Shown: one piece after another, positions 1-7,976 of the stretch | How the letters are laid out: each line of letters begins with the position of its first letter | How positions within the stretch are numbered: position 1 is the stretch's first letter | Origin: JBHJHK01 sp050330975 | GTDB lineage: Bacteria; Pseudomonadota; Gammaproteobacteria; Competibacterales; Competibacteraceae | Reading direction: 5' to 3' | Assembly (NCBI GenBank): GCA_050330975.1 | Contig: JBHJHK010000428.1 | Location: 1-30,626 of the forward strand | Length of the DNA: 30,626 bases | Translations under genes and position numbers: made by a program | The notes under the pieces: generated by a model | What the model saw: only the letters and a program-made list of their open reading frames with translations | Told to the model about the DNA's origin: nothing | Database searches by the model: none

Positions 1-686
1 GAAGTTGCTGCGGTAAGCTTAGCTTAAATATTTTGCGAACTGCAGTGTGGCTAATTCATTGATATGTCAAGCTTTAGGTCAAAAATGTACACAGTATTGC
101 TAACAGTGTAATACATGATAATGCAATGCTATGAATGGTGAAGTTATCGCAAGAGATGTCAACCGCCTCAAAGATCAACATTCGCATTGGAGCGTTACCT
201 GACACACAGCGAATCATATTTCCGCTTTCAATTCTATTTTGTTCTTGCATGCTCAACAAGCATGCTTGTATTTGCCAGGGAAATTTCCGTTAGAGTTCAC
301 CTTAGAATCATTTTACTTTTTCTCTGAATAGTTTGTCTGCTTAATAGCCAACAGCTTTTACGCATATTCTAATATCATGAAGCAATCAAGAAATAACATA
401 TTCGCCACTCATACTCCCGTGTTCGCTCGCTGTAAGCTAACTAACTTTCTCTAAAAACATACCCTCAAATTCCCACTCGCAATGAATAGCAAAGTGGCTC
501 AAACGGGGAGTTGATCGCGAAGATAGTATCCACAACCGCCCGTTATTTTATGAGTGACAAATTTTAGCATTACACTTCAACGCTTCTATCAACCCCTAGG
601 AATACCACTTTCAAAGGCGGGCTTCCGCGGCGCCCCCATTGGGTATGTTTCAATGCCATTCTGCTTGTCTCGCGTACGGGGTGTAG
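1..686. other. A+T-rich stretch without a recognisable gene
   Basis: No open frame here has a plausible start, ribosome binding site and protein-like composition. The longest, a 61-codon minus-strand frame at 74-259, has no recognisable motif. No type IV pilin signature (the hydrophobic N-terminal helix with the Gly-Phe cleavage site) is seen in any frame, although the pilB locus lies downstream. The first bases could hold the last codons of a gene lying mostly outside the window, but this cannot be shown. Confidence 0.5.
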
Positions 687-701
687 CGGTAAGTTAAGCG
701 T

Positions 702-975
702 TCAGTTTAGGACAGTCTTGTTCTCTAAGAGGGCAGTCGTAGGCTTGATTAGGTTACCGAGCCTTCCGGTACGGGCTTCCAGGGCAAGAGCGCCTCTAGA
801 ATTCCAGGCCATCCGCCTACTCCACGGCGTTATTGTCCGGGTCGTAGCGCCCATCCTGGAGCAAGTCCACGAGCTGAGTCCACTGATTGGGGGTGTAGTG
901 AAGGGTGGTACCGATCGGGCTTTTGGGTAGAACGTGGGGTTGATGGCGCTCCAACCACTAGTGAAACTATTCCAA
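702..975 (-). pseudogene. IS66 transposase (tnpC) 3' remnant, copy 1
   Basis: In one minus-strand frame around 830-930 the translation contains PKSPIG, then HYTPNQW and DGRYDPDNNAVE. These match the conserved IS66 transposase stretch (PKS-G-A--Y--NQW ... DGR---DNN--ER) just after the DDE catalytic core. An in-frame stop follows, then a short piece reading LEALLPWKPVPEG, the usual IS66 C-terminal motif. The N-terminal and catalytic domains are absent. The normal protein has roughly 500 residues, so only a scrambled C-terminal fragment survives. Confidence 0.75.
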
Positions 976-1004
976 CTCTAAGGCTTGGCTTATGCCACCC
1001 CTTG

Positions 1005-1215
1005 CCCCCTCATCGGTGCTACCTTAGGACAAAGCACAAAGCTTTCTTCATCCCACACCCATGCCTTGCGCTTGCCGCGACGCCGGTGGGTAAAGAGGCA
1101 CAGCGTTTGGCTGAACGATCCCCTCCCAAGACCTCTTTGACGATCATCGACAAACCGTCAATACTCCGGCAAAAAGCGCTACTGGCGGCGAGGCCGATGA
1201 GGGTTGCGCCTCCAG
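1005..1215 (-). pseudogene. IS66 accessory protein (tnpB) remnant, copy 1
   Basis: The minus strand reads CRSIDGLSMIVKEVLGGD and then, after a frameshift, SQTLCLFTHRRRGKRKAW followed by VWDEESFVL. Together these reproduce the IS66 TnpB (Orf2) core. The reading then jumps straight to a VAPMRGQ tail, so about 130 bp are deleted relative to copy 2. TnpB is an accessory protein that IS66 elements need to transpose; this copy cannot encode it. Confidence 0.75.
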
Positions 1216-1535
1216 GAGACCTGCGCCCCCAAACGGGCACTTCCAGATGTTAAAAGTTGGGATAGCTGTGGCCGACTCGGCGGCAAAATGCTTGTTGGCC
1301 CAAGCCATCCCGGCGTCATTGTTGAACCTAAGTGAGCCAATATTGACTTATGGGTGTGTCGGTTGACGTTGCCCCTGCGCTCCTCAGACATCCTCTGGTC
1401 GTGAACCCATGAGACGCAGTATCACTCAACCTAAATCTTTAGTAATCTTGTCAACTTAAAAGCGCTTACAGATAAACCCTAAATCTGTACTCAAACTAGC
1501 AATTCACCAATATTCATAATTCGGGAATATCAAAA

Positions 1536-3497
1536 ATGGTCAACCAACGCATCACATATTTCATCGCAGCTTTTTTTTTCATTTTTTTTATACCCTTTTT
1601 AACCTACTTCCTTTATTACCCTGGCATCACCGGCAGATTCATATTTGATGACATACCCAACCTCGAACCTCTGACAAGAATTGTTGACATCAATTCATAT
1701 CAAACGATCTTGTTCGTCTTTGATGGCCACTCCAGTATTTTTGGTAGACCTTTGTCACTAGCCTCTTTTCTTATCAACAAAGACTCCTGGCCCAATAATC
1801 CTTCAGATTTCATTCATGTCAACATTCTCCTTCATTGCTTGAATAGTATTTTGTTTTTTTATTTTTGTTACATTATTAGTGGTTTTTTTCATTACCCAAA
1901 AAACCAAACCATCAATGACATAAAAAAAAGGTTGTTCTTTTCTTTTGTTGCAACTCTCGTTTGGTGCCTCAATCCTTTACTAGCAACCAGCACCCTACTG
2001 GTCATCCAAAGAATGACACTGCTGAGCGGATTATTTACAATTCTAGCTCTCATATTTTACACCAAAGCACGTAAAACACTGAACGAAAAACCTTATCGCT
2101 CTTATATATACATGATCTGCGCTCTGTTCACTTGTGGCCTACTAGGCTTATTGTCCAAGGAAAACATTATCGTACTTACATTTTACATATTTCTCCTTGA
2201 AACATTAATTTTTAACCTCAAAGACCAACCCACAAAACGAATACAAAAAACTCACACTACATGGGTAACTCTATTGTTTATGATTCCTGTGATTATCATG
2301 GCCACATATTTATATGTTGGATATCAAGGTATAATTAATGGTTACAGCATACGTGATTTTAATTTATATGAAAGACTGATTACCCAAACTGTTGTTTTGA
2401 AAGATTATCTTTTTTCTGCCTTCGTTCCTCAAGCAAGCAAATTTGGTATATTTCATGATGACTATCCCATATACAGCAGCATCTACAACAGCGATGTTTT
2501 GCTCTCAATAATTTTCTGGTTTTTCTTGATAACTCTGGCCATTTTTTTGATCAAAACCCTCCCGATGTTATTGTTAGCGGTTTTTTGGTTTTTACTAGGC
2601 CATTCCCTAGAAAGCACCTTCATACCCCTTGAATTGTACTTTGAACATAGAAACTACACACCACTCATGGGATTTTGTCTATTTGGATCGTTTTTGTTCA
2701 ACCACTTCCTACAATCAAAGAAAAAAATCTATTATTGTTTTTTGATTGGTTATATTGGACTGATAGCGATAACACTTCATCAAATCACCTCACTGTGGGG
2801 CAACCCACCAGTTGCCGCAGCATATTGGGCTACGTTGAGCCCTGGCTCTGCGCGAGCCACAATATTTGATATTCAAATGACGTTAAGACAAGGCAACACA
2901 TTAGAAGCCATTAGAAAGGTCGATGAATTTTATGAGCGCTCACCAGAACATCCAGTCGCACTTGCAAACAAAATATTTGTACACTGTATTGCAAAAAATA
3001 AATTCGAAGCGGACAAATTAACATACCACAAACTAGAGACGATGTCTCACAGCTTTGGAGTTGCAGAAGTCGTTAAAGCATTATTTGTAGCTGCTACTGA
3101 GGACGACTGCCCTATCGAGGAAGATGACATTCTAAAAATGATTAACGCAATATTTAACAACAAGAATTACGAAAACTCCCCCGCTCAATTTTCACTCTTC
3201 TATACCAAGCATGAAATATACAGAAACAAAAAGGATTTCCACAACACCATGAAGAACCTAGAAGCAGCGTTCAAAAAAAACCCCGACCTTCATTTGCTTA
3301 TCAGAATAGTGCACACATTTCAAAGCGCTGGGCTTTACGAGGAGGCTATCCAATTTATTGATGAATCAGTAGAAGACCATATTCCCATCAATCCTTTACT
3401 AGCCCATGTTTGGCACACAACCGCACTTAGAATGAAGAAGCAAATGGAATACCTACTGAATATAACTCACTCGAGATCATCTCAGCAACCAGAGTGA
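1536..3497 (+). CDS. Multi-spanning GT-C-like membrane protein with TPR-like C-terminus, possible pilin glycosyltransferase
   Basis: A 653-residue protein. The first ~430 residues hold about ten hydrophobic segments, starting with a strong N-terminal helix. The acidic loop FDDIPNL after the first helix and the GRPLSLASF motif that follows resemble GT-C-fold glycosyltransferases of the TMTC/PMT kind, where an acidic pair in the first extracytoplasmic loop is catalytic. The last ~200 residues are soluble and helical with TPR-like spacing. The context next to pilB suggests pilin O-glycosylation or another surface glycan step; this is inferred from position. The gene is much richer in A+T than the genome side of the window and sits between two decayed IS66 copies, consistent with transfer. 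The ATG at 1536 has only a weak ribosome binding site. Confidence 0.7.
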   Translation: MVNQRITYFIAAFFFIFFIPFLTYFLYYPGITGRFIFDDIPNLEPLTRIVDINSYQTILFVFDGHSSIFGRPLSLASFLINKDSWPNNPSDFIHVNILLHCLNSILFFYFCYIISGFFHYPKNQTINDIKKRLFFSFVATLVWCLNPLLATSTLLVIQRMTLLSGLFTILALIFYTKARKTLNEKPYRSYIYMICALFTCGLLGLLSKENIIVLTFYIFLLETLIFNLKDQPTKRIQKTHTTWVTLLFMIPVIIMATYLYVGYQGIINGYSIRDFNLYERLITQTVVLKDYLFSAFVPQASKFGIFHDDYPIYSSIYNSDVLLSIIFWFFLITLAIFLIKTLPMLLLAVFWFLLGHSLESTFIPLELYFEHRNYTPLMGFCLFGSFLFNHFLQSKKKIYYCFLIGYIGLIAITLHQITSLWGNPPVAAAYWATLSPGSARATIFDIQMTLRQGNTLEAIRKVDEFYERSPEHPVALANKIFVHCIAKNKFEADKLTYHKLETMSHSFGVAEVVKALFVAATEDDCPIEEDDILKMINAIFNNKNYENSPAQFSLFYTKHEIYRNKKDFHNTMKNLEAAFKKNPDLHLLIRIVHTFQSAGLYEEAIQFIDESVEDHIPINPLLAHVWHTTALRMKKQMEYLLNITHSRSSQQPE

Positions 3498-3563
3498 AAG
3501 TGTAACAATTCCATAAAGCTCCTGATTCTGGGCTCGTTTTTGACAATTTTTGTATGTAAGGGC

Positions 3564-3783
3564 TCAGTTAAGGACAGTTTTGTTCGCTAGGAGGGGCAGG
3601 CGTAGGTCTGGGCAGGGTACCAAGTCCTCCGGGGCGAGCTTCCAGTGCAAAAGCGCCTCTAGGACTTCCAAACTATCCACCTGGGGGAACTTGGCGAAGA
3701 GATCGGTGAGATATGCTTATAGATCGAAACCATTGGCTTTGGCCGTGTTGATGGCGCGCCAACCACTCGTGGAACTGTTCCAG
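3564..3783 (-). pseudogene. IS66 transposase (tnpC) C-terminal remnant, copy 2
   Basis: The minus strand reads INTAKANGFDL, an in-frame stop, then AYLTDLFAKFPQVDSLEVLE and ALLHWKLAPEDLV, ending KTVLN and a stop at 3564-3566. This is the characteristic C-terminal domain of IS66 transposases. Nothing of the zinc-binding or DDE domains remains, and the fragment abuts tnpB directly. Confidence 0.8.
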
Positions 3784-3797
3784 CACAAGGGCTTGGC

Positions 3798-4146
3798 TTA
3801 TGCCACCCGTTGCCCCTTCATCGGGGCCACCTTGGGACACTGTTCCAAGATTAGGCCCGCCAACAGCCCGTTGAGTTGGGCACGGGTGAGCACCACATGA
3901 TCGCCCTGGCGTTTGGGCCAGGCAAAGACCCCTTGCTCTTTGCACTCGTAGTAAAGCACAAAGCTTTCCTCACCCCACACCCATGCCTTGAGCTTGCCGC
4001 GACGCCGGCGGGTAAAGAGGCATAGCGCTTGGCTCAGCGATCCCCTCCCAAACCTCGTTGACGATCATCGACAAACCATCAATACTCCGGCAAAAGTCGA
4101 TGGGGGCTAAGGCCCAGTGGATCCTCGTGGGCAAGGGGCCGATCAT
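3798..4146 (-). pseudogene. IS66 accessory protein (tnpB), frameshifted, copy 2
   Basis: Translation from the ATG at 4146 gives MIGPLPTRIHWALAPIDF and then RSIDGLSMIVNEV, the TnpB N-terminal half. After a frameshift it continues ALCLFTRRRRGKLKAWVW, ESFVLYYECKEQGVFAWPKR and VVLTRAQLNGLLAG, the typical IS66 TnpB C-terminal half. At least one frameshift separates the halves, so no full protein is made. Copy 1 lacks part of the second half. Confidence 0.8.
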
Positions 4147-4682
4147 CGCGACGGGGTGGCGATCTGAGCGAGGACATGCCCTAATCAAACCGGGTCGATG
4201 CCTACCGGCAATGTCAAGACGGCCTCCCCAACACAAAGCGGCGCGGCCGGCGCGCGCAGGTGGTGAGGGGCCGATGTGGGTGTCTTCAACCACGGTTAAC
4301 ACCACCGGCGAGGCCCATGAGGGGCGCGCCTCCAGGACGACTTCGCCCTCCAGGCGTTACTTCCAGGTGTTAAACTTATCTAATCGATGAATCTTCTTTG
4401 CAGCAAGCTTCGCGCGCAATTTGGACAAATCGTACATGGCAGGAGTGTGCTCTTCCAAAGCATCAAAGCTATCACACGCAATATCCAGTCATATTGAACT
4501 CTTTTTTGCTGTATGGCACAACGATTTGAATTGTGGCCCACCCAAGCCACACATGACTTTTTTGAAAAATTACACGAGACAACCAATTTAAAAATATTTC
4601 AAGGCTATCGTGGCTTTCCATTAGCCTCAGCAGTTACACTTAACTGATTTTTCTCTAAACATTTTTGATTGAGGTCACTCAA

Positions 4683-6416
4683 ATGGCTTTAACACCCAAC
4701 ACGCCCAACCAAGCTCAAGACGCTACCCCTAAAGTCACTTTAAGTGGTCTAGCTCGCATCCTCGTCAAAAAAGAACTCATCGACGAAGAAACAGCCCTCA
4801 AGACAATCGAAAAAGCTGCTGAAGCCGAAAGCCCCTTCATTAGCTATATAGTCGATCAGCGTTTGGTACCAGCCGCAGATTTAGCGCACCACATTGCCCT
4901 AGAACTTGGCTATCCAATTGCCAGCCTTGGCAGCATAGATCTCGAAGATGCTCCGATCAAAGATGTAAAAGAGGATCTCATTCGTCGTTTACGGGCCTTG
5001 CCACTGTACAAGCGCGGCAGGACCTTATATGTTGGCATGCCCGATCCAACAGATCTCAAAGGTCTTGAAGAGATCAAGTTTCAAACCAGTATGAATCCGG
5101 AGCCTGTCGTAGTCGCTGAAACTGGATTCAATTTGGTTGTTGAAAAAGCAATTACTGGAGCAGGTGACGAACTCAGCAACCTCGATGAAACCGCTGATCG
5201 CATTGAAGTAGTCGGTGAAGATGGCGATGAAAACATCGGCGCCGACCCCGAAGAAACACCTATAGTGCGCTTTGTCAATCAAATGCTACTGAGCGCCATC
5301 AACCAAGGTGCATCAGATCTCCATTTTGAACCATATGAAAAAACCTTTCGAGTCAGATTTCGCCAAGATGGTATTTTGAGGGAGATAACCACTCCTCCCA
5401 TAGCCATGGCCAGTCGCATTGCAGCTCGCATCAAAGTTATGGCCCAGATGGATATTGCCGAGAGAAGGGTACCCCAAGATGGACGTATTAAGCTTCGCCT
5501 TTCGAGACGTCGATCCATCGATTTTCGAGTAAATACCCTTCCCACCATGTGGGGTGAAAAAATCGTGTTGAGAATACTCGACGCCAGTGCAGCTGCCCTG
5601 GGAGTTGATATACTGGGATTTGCTCCTGATCAAAGGGAAGTTTTTATCAACACCATAAAACAACCTCAGGGCCTAGTTCTCGTTACTGGCCCAACAGGAA
5701 GCGGTAAGACGGTAACTCTTTACACCGCCTTAAACATCCTAAACCAGGAACAGGTCAACATCTCCACTTGCGAAGACCCTGTGGAAATCAATCTCGCCGG
5801 CATCAATCAAGTGAATGTTAACAACAAAACCGGTCTAACATTTGCCAATGCCTTGAGAGCCTTTTTGCGCCAAGACCCAGATATTGTCATGGTTGGTGAA
5901 ATAAGAGACCTCGAAACTGCAGAAATAGCCATTAAAGCCGCTCAAACTGGTCACATGGTACTCTCCACTTTGCACACTAACAGCGCCCCTCAGACTCTTA
6001 CCCGCCTTGCCAATATGGGTGTTGCTCCGTACAATATAGCGTCTAGCGTAAGTCTTGTTATTGCTCAACGACTCGGTAGACGCTTGTGTAGCGTTTGCCG
6101 TGAAGAGGAATATGATGTGCCCCCTGAAATGCTCATTCAACAAGGTTTCAGCGAAGATGAAATTGATGACTTAACAATCTTTAAGGCCGTTGGCTGTGAT
6201 CTTTGCGTGGGGGGTTACAAAGGCAGAGTTGGCGTCTACGAGGTTATGCCACTTTCCGAAGAAATGGGTAGAATCATTATGAGCGGCGGCAACGCAATAC
6301 AACTAGCGGATCAAGCATTGAAAGAGGGCGTTTCCAATCTTCGCCGATCGGGGCTGAACAAAGTTCGACAAGGCATTACCAGCCTGGAAGAAATCAATCG
6401 AATCACCATAGACTAA
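4683..6416 (+). CDS. pilB: Type IV pilus assembly ATPase PilB
   Basis: A 577-residue cytoplasmic hexameric ATPase that powers pilus extension by driving the inner-membrane platform PilC. Residues ~1-160 form the MshEN-type N-terminal domain. The T2SSE ATPase core has Walker A GPTGSGKT near residue 336, an Asp-box stretch with CEDPVE, Walker B DPDIVMVGEIRD near 398, and the His-box region QTGHMVLSTLHTN. Two CxxC pairs (CSVC near 468, CDLC near 505) form the zinc site that marks PilB/GspE rather than the retraction ATPase PilT. A TTG at 4665 also opens the frame, but GAGG at 4670-4673 fits the ATG at 4683 (MALTPNT). pilC follows 61 bp downstream. Length and motifs are normal. Codon composition is A+T-rich like pilC and unlike genes beyond 7.9 kb. 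Confidence 0.95.
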   Translation: MALTPNTPNQAQDATPKVTLSGLARILVKKELIDEETALKTIEKAAEAESPFISYIVDQRLVPAADLAHHIALELGYPIASLGSIDLEDAPIKDVKEDLIRRLRALPLYKRGRTLYVGMPDPTDLKGLEEIKFQTSMNPEPVVVAETGFNLVVEKAITGAGDELSNLDETADRIEVVGEDGDENIGADPEETPIVRFVNQMLLSAINQGASDLHFEPYEKTFRVRFRQDGILREITTPPIAMASRIAARIKVMAQMDIAERRVPQDGRIKLRLSRRRSIDFRVNTLPTMWGEKIVLRILDASAAALGVDILGFAPDQREVFINTIKQPQGLVLVTGPTGSGKTVTLYTALNILNQEQVNISTCEDPVEINLAGINQVNVNNKTGLTFANALRAFLRQDPDIVMVGEIRDLETAEIAIKAAQTGHMVLSTLHTNSAPQTLTRLANMGVAPYNIASSVSLVIAQRLGRRLCSVCREEEYDVPPEMLIQQGFSEDEIDDLTIFKAVGCDLCVGGYKGRVGVYEVMPLSEEMGRIIMSGGNAIQLADQALKEGVSNLRRSGLNKVRQGITSLEEINRITID

Positions 6417-6477
6417 AGGCCAGAATTTACCATTTATGCCTTCAATCATCACCATTTCTCAAGAGGATTAAGTCATC

Positions 6478-7713
6478 ATGGCCAGAAAACCCACTCTTAG
6501 CAAAAAAAAGGAAGACGATCTCACTTTCACTTGGCGTGGCACCGATAAACGCGGCAAGCGAGTACAGGGTGAACTGCGAGGTCAAAACGTCAACATTGTC
6601 AAAGCAGAGCTACGTAGACAAGGAATCACACCTACAAAGGTCAACAAAAAACCCAAGCCGCTCTTCACAGTGGGCGGAGACATTAATGCCAAAGATATAA
6701 TGCTATTTAGTAGACAATTGTGCACCATGATGGGCGCAGGCATTGCTATTGTTCAAGCAATGGATATGGCTGCCCAGAGCACCAAAAAAGACAAACTCAA
6801 ACAAGTCATTACCTCGATCAAATCCGATTTGGAAGGTGGCACTCGCTTGGCCGATGCACTAGCCAAGTACCCTCTTCACTTTGATCATTTATATGTAAGC
6901 CTCGTCCGCGCTGGGGAAGAGGCTGGTGTTCTCGAAATAATGCTGAACAAGATCTCAGCATATCTAGAAAAAAACGAATCACTAAAAGCCAAAGTCAGAA
7001 AGGCAATGGTTTATCCCACCGCGGTACTTGTGATATGCTTTCTCGTCACCGCATTTATGATGATTTTCGTCATACCGCAGTTCGAAGCCCTTTTCCAAGG
7101 CTTTGGTGCTGACCTGCCAGCTTTCACCAAACTCATCCTCAGCATTTCTGATGTTTTCGTCAACTATTGGCACTGGATCATCCTGGGGATCGTTGGCCCG
7201 ATAATCGGCTTTATTCAAGCCAGGAAAAGATCAACAAAATTCCGCCAGTTAGTTGATCGCTGGATCCTCAAAGTCCCCCTCTTTGGACCCATAGTTTTTC
7301 TTTCATCCCACGCTCGCTTTGCACGCACCCTGTCTACCATGTTCGATGGCGGCGTACCCCTAGTCGAAGCATTATCGTCAGTCGCCACTGCAACTGGTAA
7401 TCACGTTTTCGAAACTGCTGTCTATGACATCAGGGATAGTGTTTCCGTTGGACAACAGCTCAATTTTGCCATGCGGCAAACGGGGCTTTTCCCCGATATG
7501 GTTTTACAGATGGTTGCCATCGGTGAAGAATCTGGATCTCTGGGCACGATGCTAGCAAAGGTAGCCGACTTTTATGAAGAAGAAGTCGACAATATGATAG
7601 ATAACATCACGACTCTGATCGAGCCTATCGTCATCGTCCTACTAGGCCTCATGGTTGGTAGTATGGTTGTCGCCATGTACCTGCCCATCTTCAAGCTGGC
7701 TGCAGCGGTATAA
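6478..7713 (+). CDS. pilC: Type IV pilus inner-membrane platform protein PilC
   Basis: A 411-residue polytopic protein that couples PilB ATPase motion to pilin assembly at the inner membrane. Two T2SSF domains are visible. The first begins FSRQLCTMMGAGI and ends in the hydrophobic segment near TAVLVICFLVTAFMMIF. The second begins FARTLSTMFDGGVPLVEAL, contains IGEESGSLGTML, and ends in the C-terminal membrane helix before PIFKLAAAV. An AGAGGA ribosome binding site precedes the ATG. The gene is almost certainly co-transcribed with pilB and ends 65 bp before a strong terminator. The prepilin peptidase gene pilD, which commonly follows pilC, is absent here. Confidence 0.95.
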   Translation: MARKPTLSKKKEDDLTFTWRGTDKRGKRVQGELRGQNVNIVKAELRRQGITPTKVNKKPKPLFTVGGDINAKDIMLFSRQLCTMMGAGIAIVQAMDMAAQSTKKDKLKQVITSIKSDLEGGTRLADALAKYPLHFDHLYVSLVRAGEEAGVLEIMLNKISAYLEKNESLKAKVRKAMVYPTAVLVICFLVTAFMMIFVIPQFEALFQGFGADLPAFTKLILSISDVFVNYWHWIILGIVGPIIGFIQARKRSTKFRQLVDRWILKVPLFGPIVFLSSHARFARTLSTMFDGGVPLVEALSSVATATGNHVFETAVYDIRDSVSVGQQLNFAMRQTGLFPDMVLQMVAIGEESGSLGTMLAKVADFYEEEVDNMIDNITTLIEPIVIVLLGLMVGSMVVAMYLPIFKLAAAV

Positions 7714-7777
7714 GTGAGCCCGAGGCATTTAAAAATAATCAAATCCCACCCCAAAAGCCCCTTCACAGGGGAGAACC

Positions 7778-7818
7778 CCCAATGAGGCTTGACATCAGTC
7801 AAACCTCATTGGGTTTTT
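7778..7818 (+). terminator. Rho-independent terminator after pilBC
   Basis: CCCAATGAGG (7778-7787) pairs perfectly with CCTCATTGGG (7804-7813). The stem continues inward through TTGAC and GTCAA across one mismatch, closing on a 4-nt loop, and five T residues follow at once. It closes the pilB-pilC transcript. Confidence 0.9.
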
Positions 7819-7874
7819 CTCAAGCTCATCAAGCTCAGGTAGTTTACTCGCCTTTGGTAACACGCAAGTGTTGT

Positions 7875-7892
7875 GCCGGTGCTAGCACCGGC
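7875..7892. promoter_or_regulatory. 18-bp perfect palindrome at a composition boundary
   Basis: GCCGGTGCTAGCACCGGC is a perfect 18-bp palindrome, about 85 bp upstream of the dihydropyrimidinase start. It lies between the pilBC terminator and the next gene, where the DNA changes from A+T-rich to G+C-rich. It may be an operator for a dimeric regulator or the scar of an insertion. No regulator gene is next to it. Confidence 0.4.
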
Positions 7893-7976
7893 GGCGAAGG
7901 TCCACAGCCCGCGAATGACACTCAATGGCAAGTAAACCCTTGCTCAAATCCCAGCCCCTGAGAGAGGCACCCCTCC

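Larger units (their letters stand above)
687..1256 (-). mobile_element. Decayed IS66-family element, copy 1
   Basis: This remnant on the minus strand keeps pieces of tnpB and of the 3' end of tnpC (the IS66 transposase). It matches copy 2 (3554-4376) along most of its length, including both ends, but the copies have diverged by substitutions, frameshifts and different internal deletions. Copy 1 keeps a segment of tnpC lost from copy 2 and lacks about 130 bp of tnpB present there. The element is clearly inactive. The outer limits are estimated from where similarity to copy 2 begins and ends; terminal inverted repeats could not be defined confidently. Confidence 0.8.
3554..4376 (-). mobile_element. 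Decayed IS66-family element, copy 2
   Basis: This is the second, longer remnant of the element at 687-1256, in the same orientation. On the minus strand it carries a nearly complete but frameshifted tnpB, directly followed by only the last ~70 codons of tnpC. The body of the transposase gene is missing. Upstream of tnpB (4147-4376) lies sequence shared with copy 1 that could be the end of tnpA, but no convincing tnpA protein motif is seen. The two copies bracket the A+T-rich membrane-protein gene. Confidence 0.8.

Noticed and set aside
687..4376. Direct-repeat recombination site or CRISPR-like repeat pair, prompted by the two similar blocks
   Set aside because: The similarity is explained by TnpB and TnpC protein remnants of an IS66 element. 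No short regularly spaced repeats exist anywhere in the window.
4380..4586. A minus-strand frame between the IS66 remnant and pilB that might be a pilin
   Set aside because: It has no prepilin cleavage site or hydrophobic N-terminal helix, and its Cys/Arg-rich composition looks random.
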